64,000 nucleotides of DNA from Chengkuizengella marina. Its GTDB lineage: Bacteria; Bacillota; Bacilli; Paenibacillales; KCTC-33759. Below, one piece after another: positions 47,773-57,696 of the stretch (positions are counted from its first letter, which is position 1; every line of letters begins with the position of its first letter). Below the pieces are notes generated by a model. The model saw only the letters and a program-made list of their open reading frames with translations, searched no databases and was not told where the DNA came from. The position numbers were made by a program, and so were the translations under genes. The stretch lies in contig NZ_SIJB01000013.1 in the NCBI RefSeq assembly GCF_009910845.1, positions 28,413-92,412 of the forward strand. The letters are read 5' to 3'.

Positions 47773-48843
47773 ATGAACTTACCATTTGATGAATTGAATT
47801 TAAGAATATCTAATGCTGTAAGCTTTGAACATTTAGGTGAAGAACGTAATCAATTCAATCAAATGATTCAGAATTTTCTATCCTCCATTGAAGAAATTAA
47901 AATAAAAGAAATAACATTAATCAACGAAATTCATGATTTGTTTATTCAGAGGACCATTACTTTGTCTGAAATAGAATTGGAAGACAGAGGATTTGGTCCT
48001 CCTCCTGTTTCTTATGATTTTATTTTATTTGGCAGTGGGGGTAGGTTTGAGCAAACGTTATGGAGTGACCAAGATAATGGATTAATTTACGAAGATACTA
48101 ATCATGATCAAAAAGAAACAATAGATGCTTACTTTAAAGAATTAGCAGTTTGCATTGAACAAGGTTTAGAAAAAGCAGGCTATCCTCCATGTGATGGGAA
48201 AGTCATTTGTACAAATTCCCTTTGGAATAAATCTTTGGAAGAATGGGTTATTAAAATGAATGATTGGTTTGAAGACCCACATTGGGAACATGTTAGGTAT
48301 TTGTTAATTTTAGCAGATAGCAGAAGTGTATATGGAGAAGGTAAACTAGTTAAAAAAATGAAAGATATATATTTAAAAAAAGTAACCTCTACTTCAACTA
48401 TTCTAGATAAAATGATGCATAATACGTTACATCATAAAATTTTGCTTGGTGTATTTGGTCATTTAATTAAAGAGCAATATGGAGAGAAAGCTGGAGGTTT
48501 AGATATTAAATATGGAGCTTATATTCCAATGGTAAATGGTATCCGTTTATTATCGATTGAAGCAGAAATATTTGAGACTTCCACATTAGAGCGTATACAA
48601 AAGTTGAAACAATTAAACGTTGTTCCAGAACGTTATGCTTTAGAATATGAAAGTGCTTTTACCCATATCTTCAAGTTAAGATTTAAAACACTGTATAAAG
48701 AAGAAAATGGGCTTTATACTTCCAATGGTATTTTAAAAGCAAAACAGTTAACAAAAGATCAAAGAGAGAAGTTAAAAAGCAGTTTAAGAATCGGTAATAA
48801 ACTACAGAAATACATTAAAAAGAAAATTGATTCATCAAGTTAA
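47773..48843 (+). CDS. DUF294 GlnD-like nucleotidyltransferase
   Basis: 356 residues. The N-terminal helical region is followed by a nucleotidyltransferase core of the GlnD/DUF294 type, FGSGGRFEQTLWSDQDNGLIYED (blocks GSGGRFEQTLWSDQDN near residues 93-108), which keeps the paired acidic metal ligands. The DUF294_C helical domain makes up the second half. GlnD relatives add nucleotides to PII-like proteins. This one lacks the HD and ACT domains of GlnD and also the CBS/cNMP domains often fused to DUF294. ATG at 47773 behind AGGGGGATGG. It lies between amt and an exonuclease gene, apparently one unit. Confidence 0.8.
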   Translation: MNLPFDELNLRISNAVSFEHLGEERNQFNQMIQNFLSSIEEIKIKEITLINEIHDLFIQRTITLSEIELEDRGFGPPPVSYDFILFGSGGRFEQTLWSDQDNGLIYEDTNHDQKETIDAYFKELAVCIEQGLEKAGYPPCDGKVICTNSLWNKSLEEWVIKMNDWFEDPHWEHVRYLLILADSRSVYGEGKLVKKMKDIYLKKVTSTSTILDKMMHNTLHHKILLGVFGHLIKEQYGEKAGGLDIKYGAYIPMVNGIRLLSIEAEIFETSTLERIQKLKQLNVVPERYALEYESAFTHIFKLRFKTLYKEENGLYTSNGILKAKQLTKDQREKLKSSLRIGNKLQKYIKKKIDSSS

Positions 48844-48857
48844 CTGGGGGATAAAAG

Positions 48858-49592
48858 ATGAAACAACAAAAACCTGGATTAGGGCGAATGTGGAACTTGT
48901 ACAAAAAGGGCGGGATTACTCCTGCTGTATCTTCAATGTTCAACAATCAAAATGCACAGCAAATGGCATTTATTCGTTCTGTCATGAAAAATCAACGAAA
49001 AACATCGATTTCAGAAATGCAGTTAAATGAATTAGAAGTTGTTGTTTTTGATTTGGAAACGACAGGTTTTTCCCCGAATCAAGGTGATGAGATTATCTCA
49101 ATAGGTGCGGTTTTAGTAGAGGGAACAGAAATACGAACTAAAAAAACATTCTACACAGTTACAAACCCTAATAGAAGCATTCCGGATCATATCGTGAAAT
49201 TAACTGGGATTACAAATGAAATGGCTTTAAAAGGCGCACAGTTGATTGATGCGCTGCATCAATTTTTAGGTTTTGCTAATAAAAGAGTGCTTTTAGCTCA
49301 TGGCACAGGTCATGATAAACAATTTTTGAATTCTGCACTTTGGAAAACTTCAAGAATAAGACTGTCTCATCGTGTTTTGGATACCGTGATTATAGGGAAG
49401 TGGCTTCATCCTGAAGTTAAAACTTATGATTTGGACACCTTATTGAATATGTATGATATTCCAATCACTGAAAGGCATCATGCATTACAAGATTCATTGA
49501 TGACAGCTCAACTATGGATCAAATTTCTACAAAAGATTATGAAAAAAAACATTTTTACATTAGGAGATCTATATGCTTACCTTGGTAAATAG
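48858..49592 (+). CDS. DnaQ-like 3'-5' exonuclease (DEDDh)
   Basis: 244 residues. A basic N-terminal extension (about 1-58) precedes a DEDDh exonuclease domain: VFDLETTGF (Exo I, about 63-71) with Asp and Glu, LLAHGTGHDKQFLN (Exo II), and HHALQDSLMTAQLW (Exo III with His and Asp). The protein resembles the epsilon subunit/PolC exonuclease group but is not fused to a polymerase. ATG lies behind GGGGG, 14 bases after the DUF294 gene, so the two are surely co-transcribed. Role unknown; it could degrade a nucleotide signal or nucleic acid. Confidence 0.85.
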   Translation: MKQQKPGLGRMWNLYKKGGITPAVSSMFNNQNAQQMAFIRSVMKNQRKTSISEMQLNELEVVVFDLETTGFSPNQGDEIISIGAVLVEGTEIRTKKTFYTVTNPNRSIPDHIVKLTGITNEMALKGAQLIDALHQFLGFANKRVLLAHGTGHDKQFLNSALWKTSRIRLSHRVLDTVIIGKWLHPEVKTYDLDTLLNMYDIPITERHHALQDSLMTAQLWIKFLQKIMKKNIFTLGDLYAYLGK

Positions 49593-49602
49593 AAGGTACT
49601 GA

Positions 49603-50901
49603 TTAACTGACTTTTTTATTTGGACGAATTAAGAAAAACACTAGTAAGAGAGCAATTGCAGATAAGCTGGTTACAGTAATAAAAACAAGTTGATCAGAAA
49701 TACCTACTAGCCAACTAAATAGCGGTGGACCAAAAGCAACCCCTAAAAATCTTAAACTATTGTATAATGATGTGATCATCCCTCTTTGCTTCCTAGAAAC
49801 AGATCCTGTAATTAATGTGTTTATACAGGGTAACACCAACCCCGTACCAATACTGCTCAAAGTGATCAAGGCAATAAATAAATACATATTTTTATAAAAA
49901 AAGATTGTAAAAGTAAGAGAAATTACGGAAATCAAAAGTCCAATATTCATTAACCATCGAATGATTATACCGTTCTTTTTAATTTTACTTCCCGTGAAAT
50001 ATGAAGTGAACACCATTCCTGTTAAAGGAATCGCTAAAATAAATCCCTTCAAAACACCATCTATAGAGTACGGTTTATTCTCCAAAATATCAGATAAATA
50101 AAACAATACCCCAAATAAAATGAATAATGCTAAAGAGCCTACAAAAAAAGATGGAATTAACCAGTGACCTTTTTTCTTTAGTATGGAAAAAATACTTCCA
50201 AGGTACGGTTTGAATTTAGGTTTCTTCTTTTTTTTCTTTGGTTCTTTTATGAAAAAAATAACAGCCAATAAGGAAAGTAAACAAAAAATAGGAAAAGCAA
50301 AAAATGCAGCGTACCATACAATAAAAGCTAACAAAGAGCCTATTATGGGACTCAGCACCTTTCCTGTACCATTTGCAGCTTCAATAAGTCCTAAGGCTTT
50401 ACTCTCAGTTCCTCCTTTAAAAAGGTCACCTACTAAAGCCATAGCAATGGGAGCTGTTCCTGCTGCTCCTAAACCTTGTATAATACGAGCAACTAAAATT
50501 AAAATATATGAGTGCCATACTGCACCAAAACCTGCTAAAATGCCTCCTAATCCATATACAATTAGAGAAGGAATGATAATTACCTTTCGATTGAATCGGT
50601 CAGATAAATAACCAATTACAGGAATAAACAAACCAGCTGATACTGAAAATAAAGTGATTGTTAAACTCGTTTGAAATTGAGTTATTTTTAGTACTCGTTG
50701 CATGTCAGGCAGTACAGGAATGATCATAGAATTACCTAAAACTAAGACGATGGGTACAGTAGATAAGGACATGAATAATAAGAAACTTCCTTTATTTTGC
50801 TCAGCACCTTTGTTTTTTTTCACGTTATTCTGGTGTACTGGAAATGAATCTATGTCACTTTCGAAAAGAATTTGCAGTTTCTTTTTTTTCGCTTTAAACA
50901 T
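49603..50901 (-). CDS. MFS drug efflux transporter
   Basis: 432 residues. A basic, Lys-rich N-terminal tail of about 40 residues precedes 12 or more helices. Motif A appears as GYLSDRFNRK, and helix 5 carries a motif-C-like GTGKVLSPIIGSLLA. It resembles drug:H+ antiporters of the Bacillus TetA(L)/YvkA-type group. ATG follows GAGGAG. A poly-lysine loop (EPKKKKKKPKF) joins the two halves. Substrate unknown; converges on the exonuclease gene. Confidence 0.82.
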   Translation of the reverse strand: MFKAKKKKLQILFESDIDSFPVHQNNVKKNKGAEQNKGSFLLFMSLSTVPIVLVLGNSMIIPVLPDMQRVLKITQFQTSLTITLFSVSAGLFIPVIGYLSDRFNRKVIIIPSLIVYGLGGILAGFGAVWHSYILILVARIIQGLGAAGTAPIAMALVGDLFKGGTESKALGLIEAANGTGKVLSPIIGSLLAFIVWYAAFFAFPIFCLLSLLAVIFFIKEPKKKKKKPKFKPYLGSIFSILKKKGHWLIPSFFVGSLALFILFGVLFYLSDILENKPYSIDGVLKGFILAIPLTGMVFTSYFTGSKIKKNGIIIRWLMNIGLLISVISLTFTIFFYKNMYLFIALITLSSIGTGLVLPCINTLITGSVSRKQRGMITSLYNSLRFLGVAFGPPLFSWLVGISDQLVFITVTSLSAIALLLVFFLIRPNKKVS

Positions 50902-51067
50902 TTGAAAGCTCCTCGTATTAAATCATAAAAAATAACAATACTTTTGTTAATGTTCCCGCATGAGCAATCATCATACGTCTTATAATTTAATACCACCTCA
51001 AATGGATGTAAATCATGATTTATCTGAAATTTTGCTGAATATGATTTCAAAGTAAAATTATTTCATA

Positions 51068-51111
51068 TTAAAAAAATCCGAAATTAGGATAACGAACTAT
51101 TTTCGGATTTT
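51068..51111 (-). terminator. Terminator of cimA
   Basis: Minus-strand stem AAATCCGAAA / TTTCGGATTT (51110-51101 with 51083-51074), 17-base loop, then a T run. Confidence 0.8.
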
Positions 51112-51133
51112 ACACTTTAATTTTTATGACTTG

Positions 51134-52750
51134 TTAGTGGTTGATTAATCCTAATATCTCTTGTTTTTCTTCTTCTAAGTTAGACTTTGTTTTTCCAATG
51201 AGTCCGTAACGGATACTATCAACCAATGCTTGCCAACTGGCTTCAATGATATTTTCAGATACACCGACTGTACTCCAAGTATTTTTAAAATCAGAAGATT
51301 CTATAAGTACTCTTACTTTTGCAGCAGTGGCATCTTTTTCATCAATAACACGTACTTTGTAGTCAGATAAATGCATCTTCTTAATATCTGGATAAAACTT
51401 TTCAAGTGCTTTTCGTATAGCATTATCCAATGCATTTACTGGCCCAGCACCCTCAGCTGCCATATAAACGATTTCACCGTGTACGTTTAGTTTTACAATC
51501 GCCTCAGATGCTACAGGTGATTCTTTCGTTTTAGCTACTAGAATTTTAAAAGATTCTAATGTAAATATCTCATCTAATTTATCAAATGCTTTTCTTAATA
51601 GTAGCTCTAAAGATGCATCTGCTCCTTCGAATTGGTATCCTTGATGCTCCAACGTTTTAATTTCTTCAATAATTTGTTTTGTTTGTGCAGATTCTTTATT
51701 AAAATCTAAATCCAACTCTTGAGCTTTGAATAGTACGTTACTTTGACCTGCTAACTCTGAAACTAAAACTCTTTGTTTATTTCCTACAAGTTCTGGAACG
51801 ATATGTTCGTATGTTTTAGGGTGTTTCATAATTGCAGATACATGAATTCCCCCTTTATGAGCAAATGCTGCCGCACCGACATAGGGTTGATTCACAGGCA
51901 TGTTTATATTGGCAATTTCACTGATATAACGTGATACATTTGTTAATTGGGCTAATTGCTCCTCTGTAATGCATTCATACTTTAATTTTAATTGCAAATT
52001 AGGAATGATAGAGATTAGATTTGCATTGCCACAACGTTCTCCTAGTCCGTTCATGGTTCCTTGAACCTGGCGAGCACCAGCTTCTACAGCAGCTAAAGAG
52101 TTTGCTACAGCCAACTCACAATCGTTATGGGTATGGATACCGATAGGAGTAGATAAAGTACCGCATACTTTACTTACAATATTAGATATTTCGTGAGGGA
52201 GTGAACCTCCATTTGTATCACATAACACGATCCAATCTGCCCCTGCTTCTTCTGCTTTTTGAATTGTTGCTATTGCATATTCAGTGTTATTTTTATATCC
52301 ATCAAAGAAATGCTCAGCATCATAAATAACTTCTAACCCTTTATTTTTCAAATACTTTACTGAATCATAAATCATTTCCAAATTTTCTTCTAAACTCGTT
52401 TGAATGGCTTTATGAACATGAAAGTCCCATGATTTTCCGAAGATGGTGGCTACTGAAACTTTTGTTTCTAGAATTCGCATTAAATTCATATCCTCTTCAG
52501 CTTTAATGCCTTTACGACGTGTGCTGCCAAAGGCTGTTACTTTTGCATTTTTTAGGTCAAGTTCTTTCACTCTGTTAAAAAATTCAATATCCTTATGATT
52601 GCTGCCAGGCCAACCACCTTCTATATATTGAACACCTAACGTGTCTAATTTCCCAGCAATTTTAATTTTATCCTCAACTGATAAGCTAATTCCTTCTCCT
52701 TGAGTACCATCGCGAAGTGTAGTATCAAAAAGTTTAACAACGTTTGTCAT
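51134..52750 (-). CDS. cimA: (R)-citramalate synthase
   Basis: 538 residues. HMGL-like TIM barrel with the signature [14 protein letters not shown] and metal-binding [17 protein letters not shown] block, and a C-terminal LeuA-type allosteric domain (about 400-525). The overall pattern ([35 protein letters not shown]) fits the CimA/NifV-like TIGR00977 group rather than 2-isopropylmalate synthase. It condenses pyruvate and acetyl-CoA to citramalate, giving 2-oxobutyrate for isoleucine without threonine. ATG behind AAGGAGG. Single gene with terminator; no leucine-type T-box leader was seen. Confidence 0.92.
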   Translation of the reverse strand: MTNVVKLFDTTLRDGTQGEGISLSVEDKIKIAGKLDTLGVQYIEGGWPGSNHKDIEFFNRVKELDLKNAKVTAFGSTRRKGIKAEEDMNLMRILETKVSVATIFGKSWDFHVHKAIQTSLEENLEMIYDSVKYLKNKGLEVIYDAEHFFDGYKNNTEYAIATIQKAEEAGADWIVLCDTNGGSLPHEISNIVSKVCGTLSTPIGIHTHNDCELAVANSLAAVEAGARQVQGTMNGLGERCGNANLISIIPNLQLKLKYECITEEQLAQLTNVSRYISEIANINMPVNQPYVGAAAFAHKGGIHVSAIMKHPKTYEHIVPELVGNKQRVLVSELAGQSNVLFKAQELDLDFNKESAQTKQIIEEIKTLEHQGYQFEGADASLELLLRKAFDKLDEIFTLESFKILVAKTKESPVASEAIVKLNVHGEIVYMAAEGAGPVNALDNAIRKALEKFYPDIKKMHLSDYKVRVIDEKDATAAKVRVLIESSDFKNTWSTVGVSENIIEASWQALVDSIRYGLIGKTKSNLEEEKQEILGLINH

Positions 52751-52956
52751 CGGAGTCCTCCTTAGTAACGTTCATAATTTAATATTTGCATAATTATAAC
52801 ACTTTTTTTGTAGGTTTTCTCCATAAATTCCACCCAAATGTTAATAAATTAACAATTCTAAAGGTTACTCTTCACTTTTTAGGTTGGTTTATGTAAAATT
52901 GTAATGTTAATATATCAGTATTATTAATTTTATTAAAATAGTGGAGGATAATAAAT

Positions 52957-53316
52957 ATGTCAACAAAACCATCAAGAACGCTAGAACCTGTGGCTAATCC
53001 ACATCCTGATCGTGAGTATGTAGTTGAAATTAAATGTCCTGAATTTACAGCTTTGTGTCCTGTAACTGGCCAACCTGATTTTGCTACAATTACGTTTAAA
53101 TATGTGCCTGGTCCATATATTGTAGAATTAAAATCATTAAAACTATATATTTGGAGCTTTCGTGATGAAGGTCATTTTCATGAAGATGTAACCAATACAA
53201 TGTTAAAAGATTTCGTAAAAATGATTCAACCACGTAAACTTGAAGTTTTTGGAGAGTTTGGTGTACGCGGAGGCCTTTATACAACCGTAAAAGCGGAATA
53301 TGAAGAAGGTAAATAA
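52957..53316 (+). CDS. queF: NADPH-dependent preQ1 synthase QueF (short form)
   Basis: 119 residues, T-fold enzyme reducing 7-cyano-7-deazaguanine to preQ1 in queuosine synthesis. Catalytic Cys34 and Asp41 lie in [16 protein letters not shown], and the QueF motif [21 protein letters not shown] (split as ELKSLKLY and GHFHED) is intact. It is shorter than the 165-residue Bacillus enzyme, lacking the longer termini, as in other short unimodular forms. ATG behind GGAGG. The dinB gene starts 17 bases before its stop. The other preQ genes queDEC lie 7 kb away. Confidence 0.93.
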   Translation: MSTKPSRTLEPVANPHPDREYVVEIKCPEFTALCPVTGQPDFATITFKYVPGPYIVELKSLKLYIWSFRDEGHFHEDVTNTMLKDFVKMIQPRKLEVFGEFGVRGGLYTTVKAEYEEGK

Positions 53317-54598
53317 TGATTACCCTAAACAAGGAAGAGTTATTCTTCATGTGGATATGAATGCTTTTTATTGTTCAGTACATGAAGCTGAGGAACCTGA
53401 AAAGTACAAAGGGAAACCGATTGCCGTTTCAGGGAGTATTGAACTGCGAAAAGGAATTATCGTTACATCTTCTTATCCTGCGCGAAATCGAGGGATAAGA
53501 ACGGGGATGAATGTTAGGGAAGCTTTACAGATTTGCCCTGAACTCATATTGATTCGCCCTAACTTTAACTTGTATAGAACCTACTCACTTCGTTTTATGG
53601 ATATGGCTAGAAATTATACACCGTTAGTACAAGTCATGTCCATAGACGAGTGCTTTTTAGACATCACTGGATCTAAACAGTTTGGATCTCCGATAGAGAT
53701 TGCAAAAACGCTGCAAAAAAGAATTCAATCAGAATTAGCACTACCTTGTTCTATTGGAATTGCTCCTAATAAGTTATTAGCTAAAATGGCATCAGATATG
53801 AAAAAGCCAAACGGAATAAATATTTTAAGATTACGGGATGTACCGCAAATTTTATGGCCTAAACCGTGTTCTGACTTATATGGAATTGGTGAAAAAACTG
53901 CAAAAAAATTAGAGAAGTTAAATATTTATACAATTGGTCAATTAGCTGGGGCTGACGAAGAGAAGTTATGTAACCGATTTGGAAGCCAAGGAATCATGTT
54001 AATTAAGGCTGCAAATGGCTTAGATTATTCACTGGTGAACCCAGAACGTGAGCAAAATAAATCTGTTGGACATACAACTACACTTCCATTTGATTATACT
54101 CAAGAAGGAGATATTAAAAGAGTGTTTTTAAATCTAGCAGATCAAGTAACAAGACGTCTTAGAAAAAAGAGGCTCATTTCAAACACAATTCAAATTACAA
54201 TCCGTGACCCTAATATGAAAACAATTACCCGTTCCAGCACAATTCCACAATCTACTGATCAAACAGAAGTGGTATATCATGAAGCATGCAGACTGTTTCA
54301 AAACAATTGGAAACAGAACGAACCTGTACGATTGCTAGGTATTACTTTACAAAACCTATCATTAAAGCATGAATCTCCTCAACAATTAGATTTATTTGAT
54401 TATCATACTGCACCGAAAAAGGAAAATTTATTAAAAACAATGGATCAAATCCGAAACAAATATGGAGAGAATTCCTTACTCACTGCAGGGATGTTAAGTG
54501 AAGATCCATCTGCATTAATTCGAGATCATAAACATCGAGGGACTTCTTTGCAAACTGACTTTCTAGAAACTTCCAACAAAGAGGATAACGAAGATTAA
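53300..54598 (+). CDS. dinB: Y-family DNA polymerase IV
   Basis: 432-residue translesion polymerase. Catalytic acidic residues are in [17 protein letters not shown] (palm motif) and [12 protein letters not shown]; the [20 protein letters not shown] and little-finger regions follow, and a C-terminal QLDLF sequence looks like a sliding-clamp binding motif. It is closest to Bacillus PolY1 (YqjH). The chosen ATG at 53300 overlaps the end of queF by 17 bases and has only a weak ribosome binding site, so translation may depend on queF coupling. No LexA box was found upstream. Confidence 0.93.
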   Translation: MKKVNNDYPKQGRVILHVDMNAFYCSVHEAEEPEKYKGKPIAVSGSIELRKGIIVTSSYPARNRGIRTGMNVREALQICPELILIRPNFNLYRTYSLRFMDMARNYTPLVQVMSIDECFLDITGSKQFGSPIEIAKTLQKRIQSELALPCSIGIAPNKLLAKMASDMKKPNGINILRLRDVPQILWPKPCSDLYGIGEKTAKKLEKLNIYTIGQLAGADEEKLCNRFGSQGIMLIKAANGLDYSLVNPEREQNKSVGHTTTLPFDYTQEGDIKRVFLNLADQVTRRLRKKRLISNTIQITIRDPNMKTITRSSTIPQSTDQTEVVYHEACRLFQNNWKQNEPVRLLGITLQNLSLKHESPQQLDLFDYHTAPKKENLLKTMDQIRNKYGENSLLTAGMLSEDPSALIRDHKHRGTSLQTDFLETSNKEDNED

Positions 54599-54700
54599 AT
54601 TTATACAAAATATATTTAGAAATTCCAAGATATCAAACTTTCTTTATGACCCTAATTATGAAATGTTATAAAAAGGGCACAATAAATTACTGCAAAGCAA

Positions 54701-55016
<316 letters not shown>

Positions 55017-55025
55017 CGACTAAGG

Positions 55026-55050
55026 ACCTCTTCACATGAAGGGGTTTTTT
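55026..55050 (+). terminator. Terminator of fer
   Basis: ACCTCTTC / GAAGGGGT stem (55026-55033 and 55038-55045, one G-U pair) with TTTTTT. Confidence 0.82.
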
Positions 55051-55225
55051 ATTGTATATATATTGTGAAAAATATCACAAAATTACTTTGAACATTCATA
55101 TATAATGTAAGGAAAGCTAACCTAAGTATTTACAAATTGAACAACTCCAATCTATAGTAGAAAGAAATAGAATGATGAAAAATGAATGAACGGATCAATA
55201 TTTAAAATAAAAAATGGAGGAAATT

Positions 55226-56323
55226 ATGTTATATAAAAAAATAGTCAAACCTGTATTTTTCCAAATGGACCCTGAAAAAGCACATCACATCACTATGAAT
55301 GGGATGAGTTTGGCAAATAAAATTCCCGGAGCGTTATCATTATTAAATGGATTATATGGAGTACCTAAAAAAAAGGAATTATCTCAAAGGATATGGAATA
55401 TAAATTTTTATAATCCAGTAGGACTAGCTGCAGGATTAGATAAAAATGCTGTAGCTGTACAAGGATTTTCTTCCATAGGATTTGGTTTTATGGAAGTTGG
55501 AACAGTTACACCTAAAGGACAACCTGGTAATGAGCAGCCAAGATTATTCAGATTGCCTCCTGATGAAGCACTTATAAACCGTATGGGATTTAATAATCTA
55601 GGTGTCGATTCAATGGCAGAACATTTACAAAAAGTGTATACTAAAAAAGTACCGATAGCAGTTAATATTGGAAAAAATAAAATGACTCCCAATGAAGAGG
55701 CAGTAAAAGATTATCGAATATGTATTCAACGCTTGTATTCCTATGGAGATTTTTTTGTTGTGAATATAAGTTCACCGAATACACCAAACCTAAGACAATT
55801 ACAGCATGGGGAAGAATTAAATCAATTGCTTGATGCAGTCACGGATGAAATAAGCATTCAACAACAAAAATCTGGAAAAGAAGGAAAACCAGTATTAGTA
55901 AAGATTGCTCCAGATTTAAGTGATGAAGAATTAGAAACAACCATACAAAGTATTTTAAAACATCAAATTTCTGGTGTCATTGCAACAAACACTACATTAT
56001 CTCGTGATGGACTTTCACATTCTCATGCTCAAGAAACTGGGGGATTAAGTGGAAAAACATTATTTGACCCTTCTACTGAAATCATTCGTAAAATTTATAA
56101 AATAGCTGAAGGGAAAATTCCGATTATTGGATCAGGAGGCATTTTTACAGCTGAGGATGCATATGAGAAAATACGAGCTGGTGCGAGTTTGGTTGAAATC
56201 TATACGTCATTAATTTATAAAGGTCCTTCAGTAGTACGTGAAATTAATGCTGGTCTACTTAATTTATTGAAAAATGATGGTTTTACAAATATATCTGAAG
56301 CGGTAGGTGCTGAACACAAGTAA
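55226..56323 (+). CDS. pyrD: Dihydroorotate dehydrogenase, class 2 (quinone)
   Basis: 365 residues. Oxidises dihydroorotate to orotate with FMN and passes electrons to membrane quinone. The N-terminal helix region (LYKKIVKPVFFQMDPEKAHH) that docks to the membrane marks class 2; catalytic Ser is in NISSPNTPNLR, and the FMN block IGSGGIFTAEDAYEKIRAGAS is intact. ATG at 55226 follows GGAGG; ATG at 55214 lies upstream of that site. The gene is alone, not in the pyr operon, unlike the NAD-linked class 1B enzyme of Bacillus subtilis. Confidence 0.95.
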   Translation: MLYKKIVKPVFFQMDPEKAHHITMNGMSLANKIPGALSLLNGLYGVPKKKELSQRIWNINFYNPVGLAAGLDKNAVAVQGFSSIGFGFMEVGTVTPKGQPGNEQPRLFRLPPDEALINRMGFNNLGVDSMAEHLQKVYTKKVPIAVNIGKNKMTPNEEAVKDYRICIQRLYSYGDFFVVNISSPNTPNLRQLQHGEELNQLLDAVTDEISIQQQKSGKEGKPVLVKIAPDLSDEELETTIQSILKHQISGVIATNTTLSRDGLSHSHAQETGGLSGKTLFDPSTEIIRKIYKIAEGKIPIIGSGGIFTAEDAYEKIRAGASLVEIYTSLIYKGPSVVREINAGLLNLLKNDGFTNISEAVGAEHK

Positions 56324-56373
56324 ATTAAAAATCATGCTTCAGACTGTTAATACGGGATAAATGGAGGTATTAT

Positions 56374-57174
56374 ATGGATGGAAGAGATTGGAGGAAGTTT
56401 TTATACCCTTATGAACAATCTGTAGATGAATTGAAGGTTAAATTTAAGTCCTTACGTACAGAATTAAAGCAATTAGAAGACTTTTCACCTATCGAATTTG
56501 TTACAGGTAGAGTAAAAAAAGTTTCTAGTATTTTAGAAAAAGCAAGAAAACTAAACGTATCCATGGATCACCTGGAAACAGGAATTGAGGATATTGCTGG
56601 AATTCGGGTCATGTGTCAATTTGTAGAAGATATTGAACGAGTTGTAGAATTGATACATGAAAGACAAGATATGGACGTAGTTTATGAAAAAGATTATGTA
56701 AATAATAACAAACCTAGTGGATATCGTAGTTATCATGTGATCGTGGAATATCCAGTGCAAACTGCATTAGGTGTAAAAAAAGTGTTGGCTGAGATTCAAA
56801 TTCGTACGTTAGCTATGAATTTTTGGGCTACAATTGAACATTCATTAAATTATAAATATAAAGAAAAACTACCAAAAGAAGTAGTAACAAGGTTGGAAAA
56901 AGCGGCTGAAGCTGCCTTTAAACTTGATGAAGAGATGTCAAGTATAAGAGAAGAAATAGTGGATGCACAAAAGGATTTTGCAACAAAATCAGACCTTGTT
57001 TATAAGGTGTTAAGTGATATACAAGTATTGTTCTTTTATAGGAGAGTGAAAGAAGCGGCTGCTTTTCAGTTGAGATTCAATGAAATTTGGGAAGAAGAGG
57101 ATTATCTAAGCATGTGGCAGCTTTCTGAAGAAATTCAACAGGCACTTTCCTTAGCGAAAGGAGATCAACCATAA
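56374..57174 (+). CDS. sasB: Small alarmone synthetase (SasB/RelQ-like)
   Basis: 266 residues. Single (p)ppGpp synthetase domain (about 35-190) without hydrolase or regulatory domains: SPIEFVTGRVKKVSSILEKA, GIEDIAGIRVMCQFVEDI, SGYRSYHVIVEYP and EIQIRTLAMNFWATIEHSLNYK, all shown in part, with the acidic and basic residues of the active site kept. Bacillus SasB (YjbM) has about 211 residues, so a C-terminal extension of about 55 residues is present here. ATG follows GGAGG. A DUF309 gene starts 2 bases after the stop, so the pair is co-transcribed. Confidence 0.92.
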   Translation: MDGRDWRKFLYPYEQSVDELKVKFKSLRTELKQLEDFSPIEFVTGRVKKVSSILEKARKLNVSMDHLETGIEDIAGIRVMCQFVEDIERVVELIHERQDMDVVYEKDYVNNNKPSGYRSYHVIVEYPVQTALGVKKVLAEIQIRTLAMNFWATIEHSLNYKYKEKLPKEVVTRLEKAAEAAFKLDEEMSSIREEIVDAQKDFATKSDLVYKVLSDIQVLFFYRRVKEAAAFQLRFNEIWEEEDYLSMWQLSEEIQQALSLAKGDQP

Positions 57175-57175
57175 C

Positions 57176-57607
57176 TTGAATAATGTTTATAATTCTTTAT
57201 ATGTTGAGTATTTGTACTATTTTAATATAGATCGTGATTATTTTGAATGTCATGAAGTGTTGGAAGAATTGTGGTTAAATGAAGGCAGGGCTCCTATTTA
57301 CCAGGGGCTTTTACAGGTTGCTGTTGCGTTACACCATTTTAACAACAATAATATTACCGGAGGAATTAAACTTTTTAGTCTTGCATTAGAGAAATTAGAG
57401 ATTAATCAAAGTTTAGCGGATCAACTTGGAATCAATTTAATGAAGTTAATTGAAGATAGTAAAGTTTATCTAAATAAATTGAAACAATATGAAAATGATC
57501 CATTCGAGTTTTATGATTTGGATATTATCATTACAGATCCAAATTTACAACAAGAAGTTGAATATTTAATAAAAAAACCTCCAACAAAACATGATGAAAT
57601 GGAGTAA
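57176..57607 (+). CDS. DUF309 family protein
   Basis: 143-residue all-helical protein with the DUF309 signature: FECHEVLEELWL (about 18-29) and YQGLLQVAVALHHFNNNN, containing the conserved His, Glu and Gln residues of the family, which is thought to bind metal. The function is unknown. TTG start about 11 bases behind AAAGGAG, the site being inside the end of sasB. It is the last gene of the sasB unit, before a terminator. Confidence 0.82.
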   Translation: MNNVYNSLYVEYLYYFNIDRDYFECHEVLEELWLNEGRAPIYQGLLQVAVALHHFNNNNITGGIKLFSLALEKLEINQSLADQLGINLMKLIEDSKVYLNKLKQYENDPFEFYDLDIIITDPNLQQEVEYLIKKPPTKHDEME

Positions 57608-57631
57608 TACAATCTAATAAGTTTATTAATG

Positions 57632-57658
57632 AAAAAAAACCGCATAGCGGTTTTTTTA
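57632..57658. terminator. Bidirectional terminator between DUF309 gene and thioredoxin-like gene
   Basis: AAAAACCGC-ATA-GCGGTTTTT (57635-57655) with A and T runs on both sides; the genes on either side converge on it. Confidence 0.9.
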
Positions 57659-57696
57659 TTATGCCAATATCGAATTTTCTATTTTTATATTATAGT

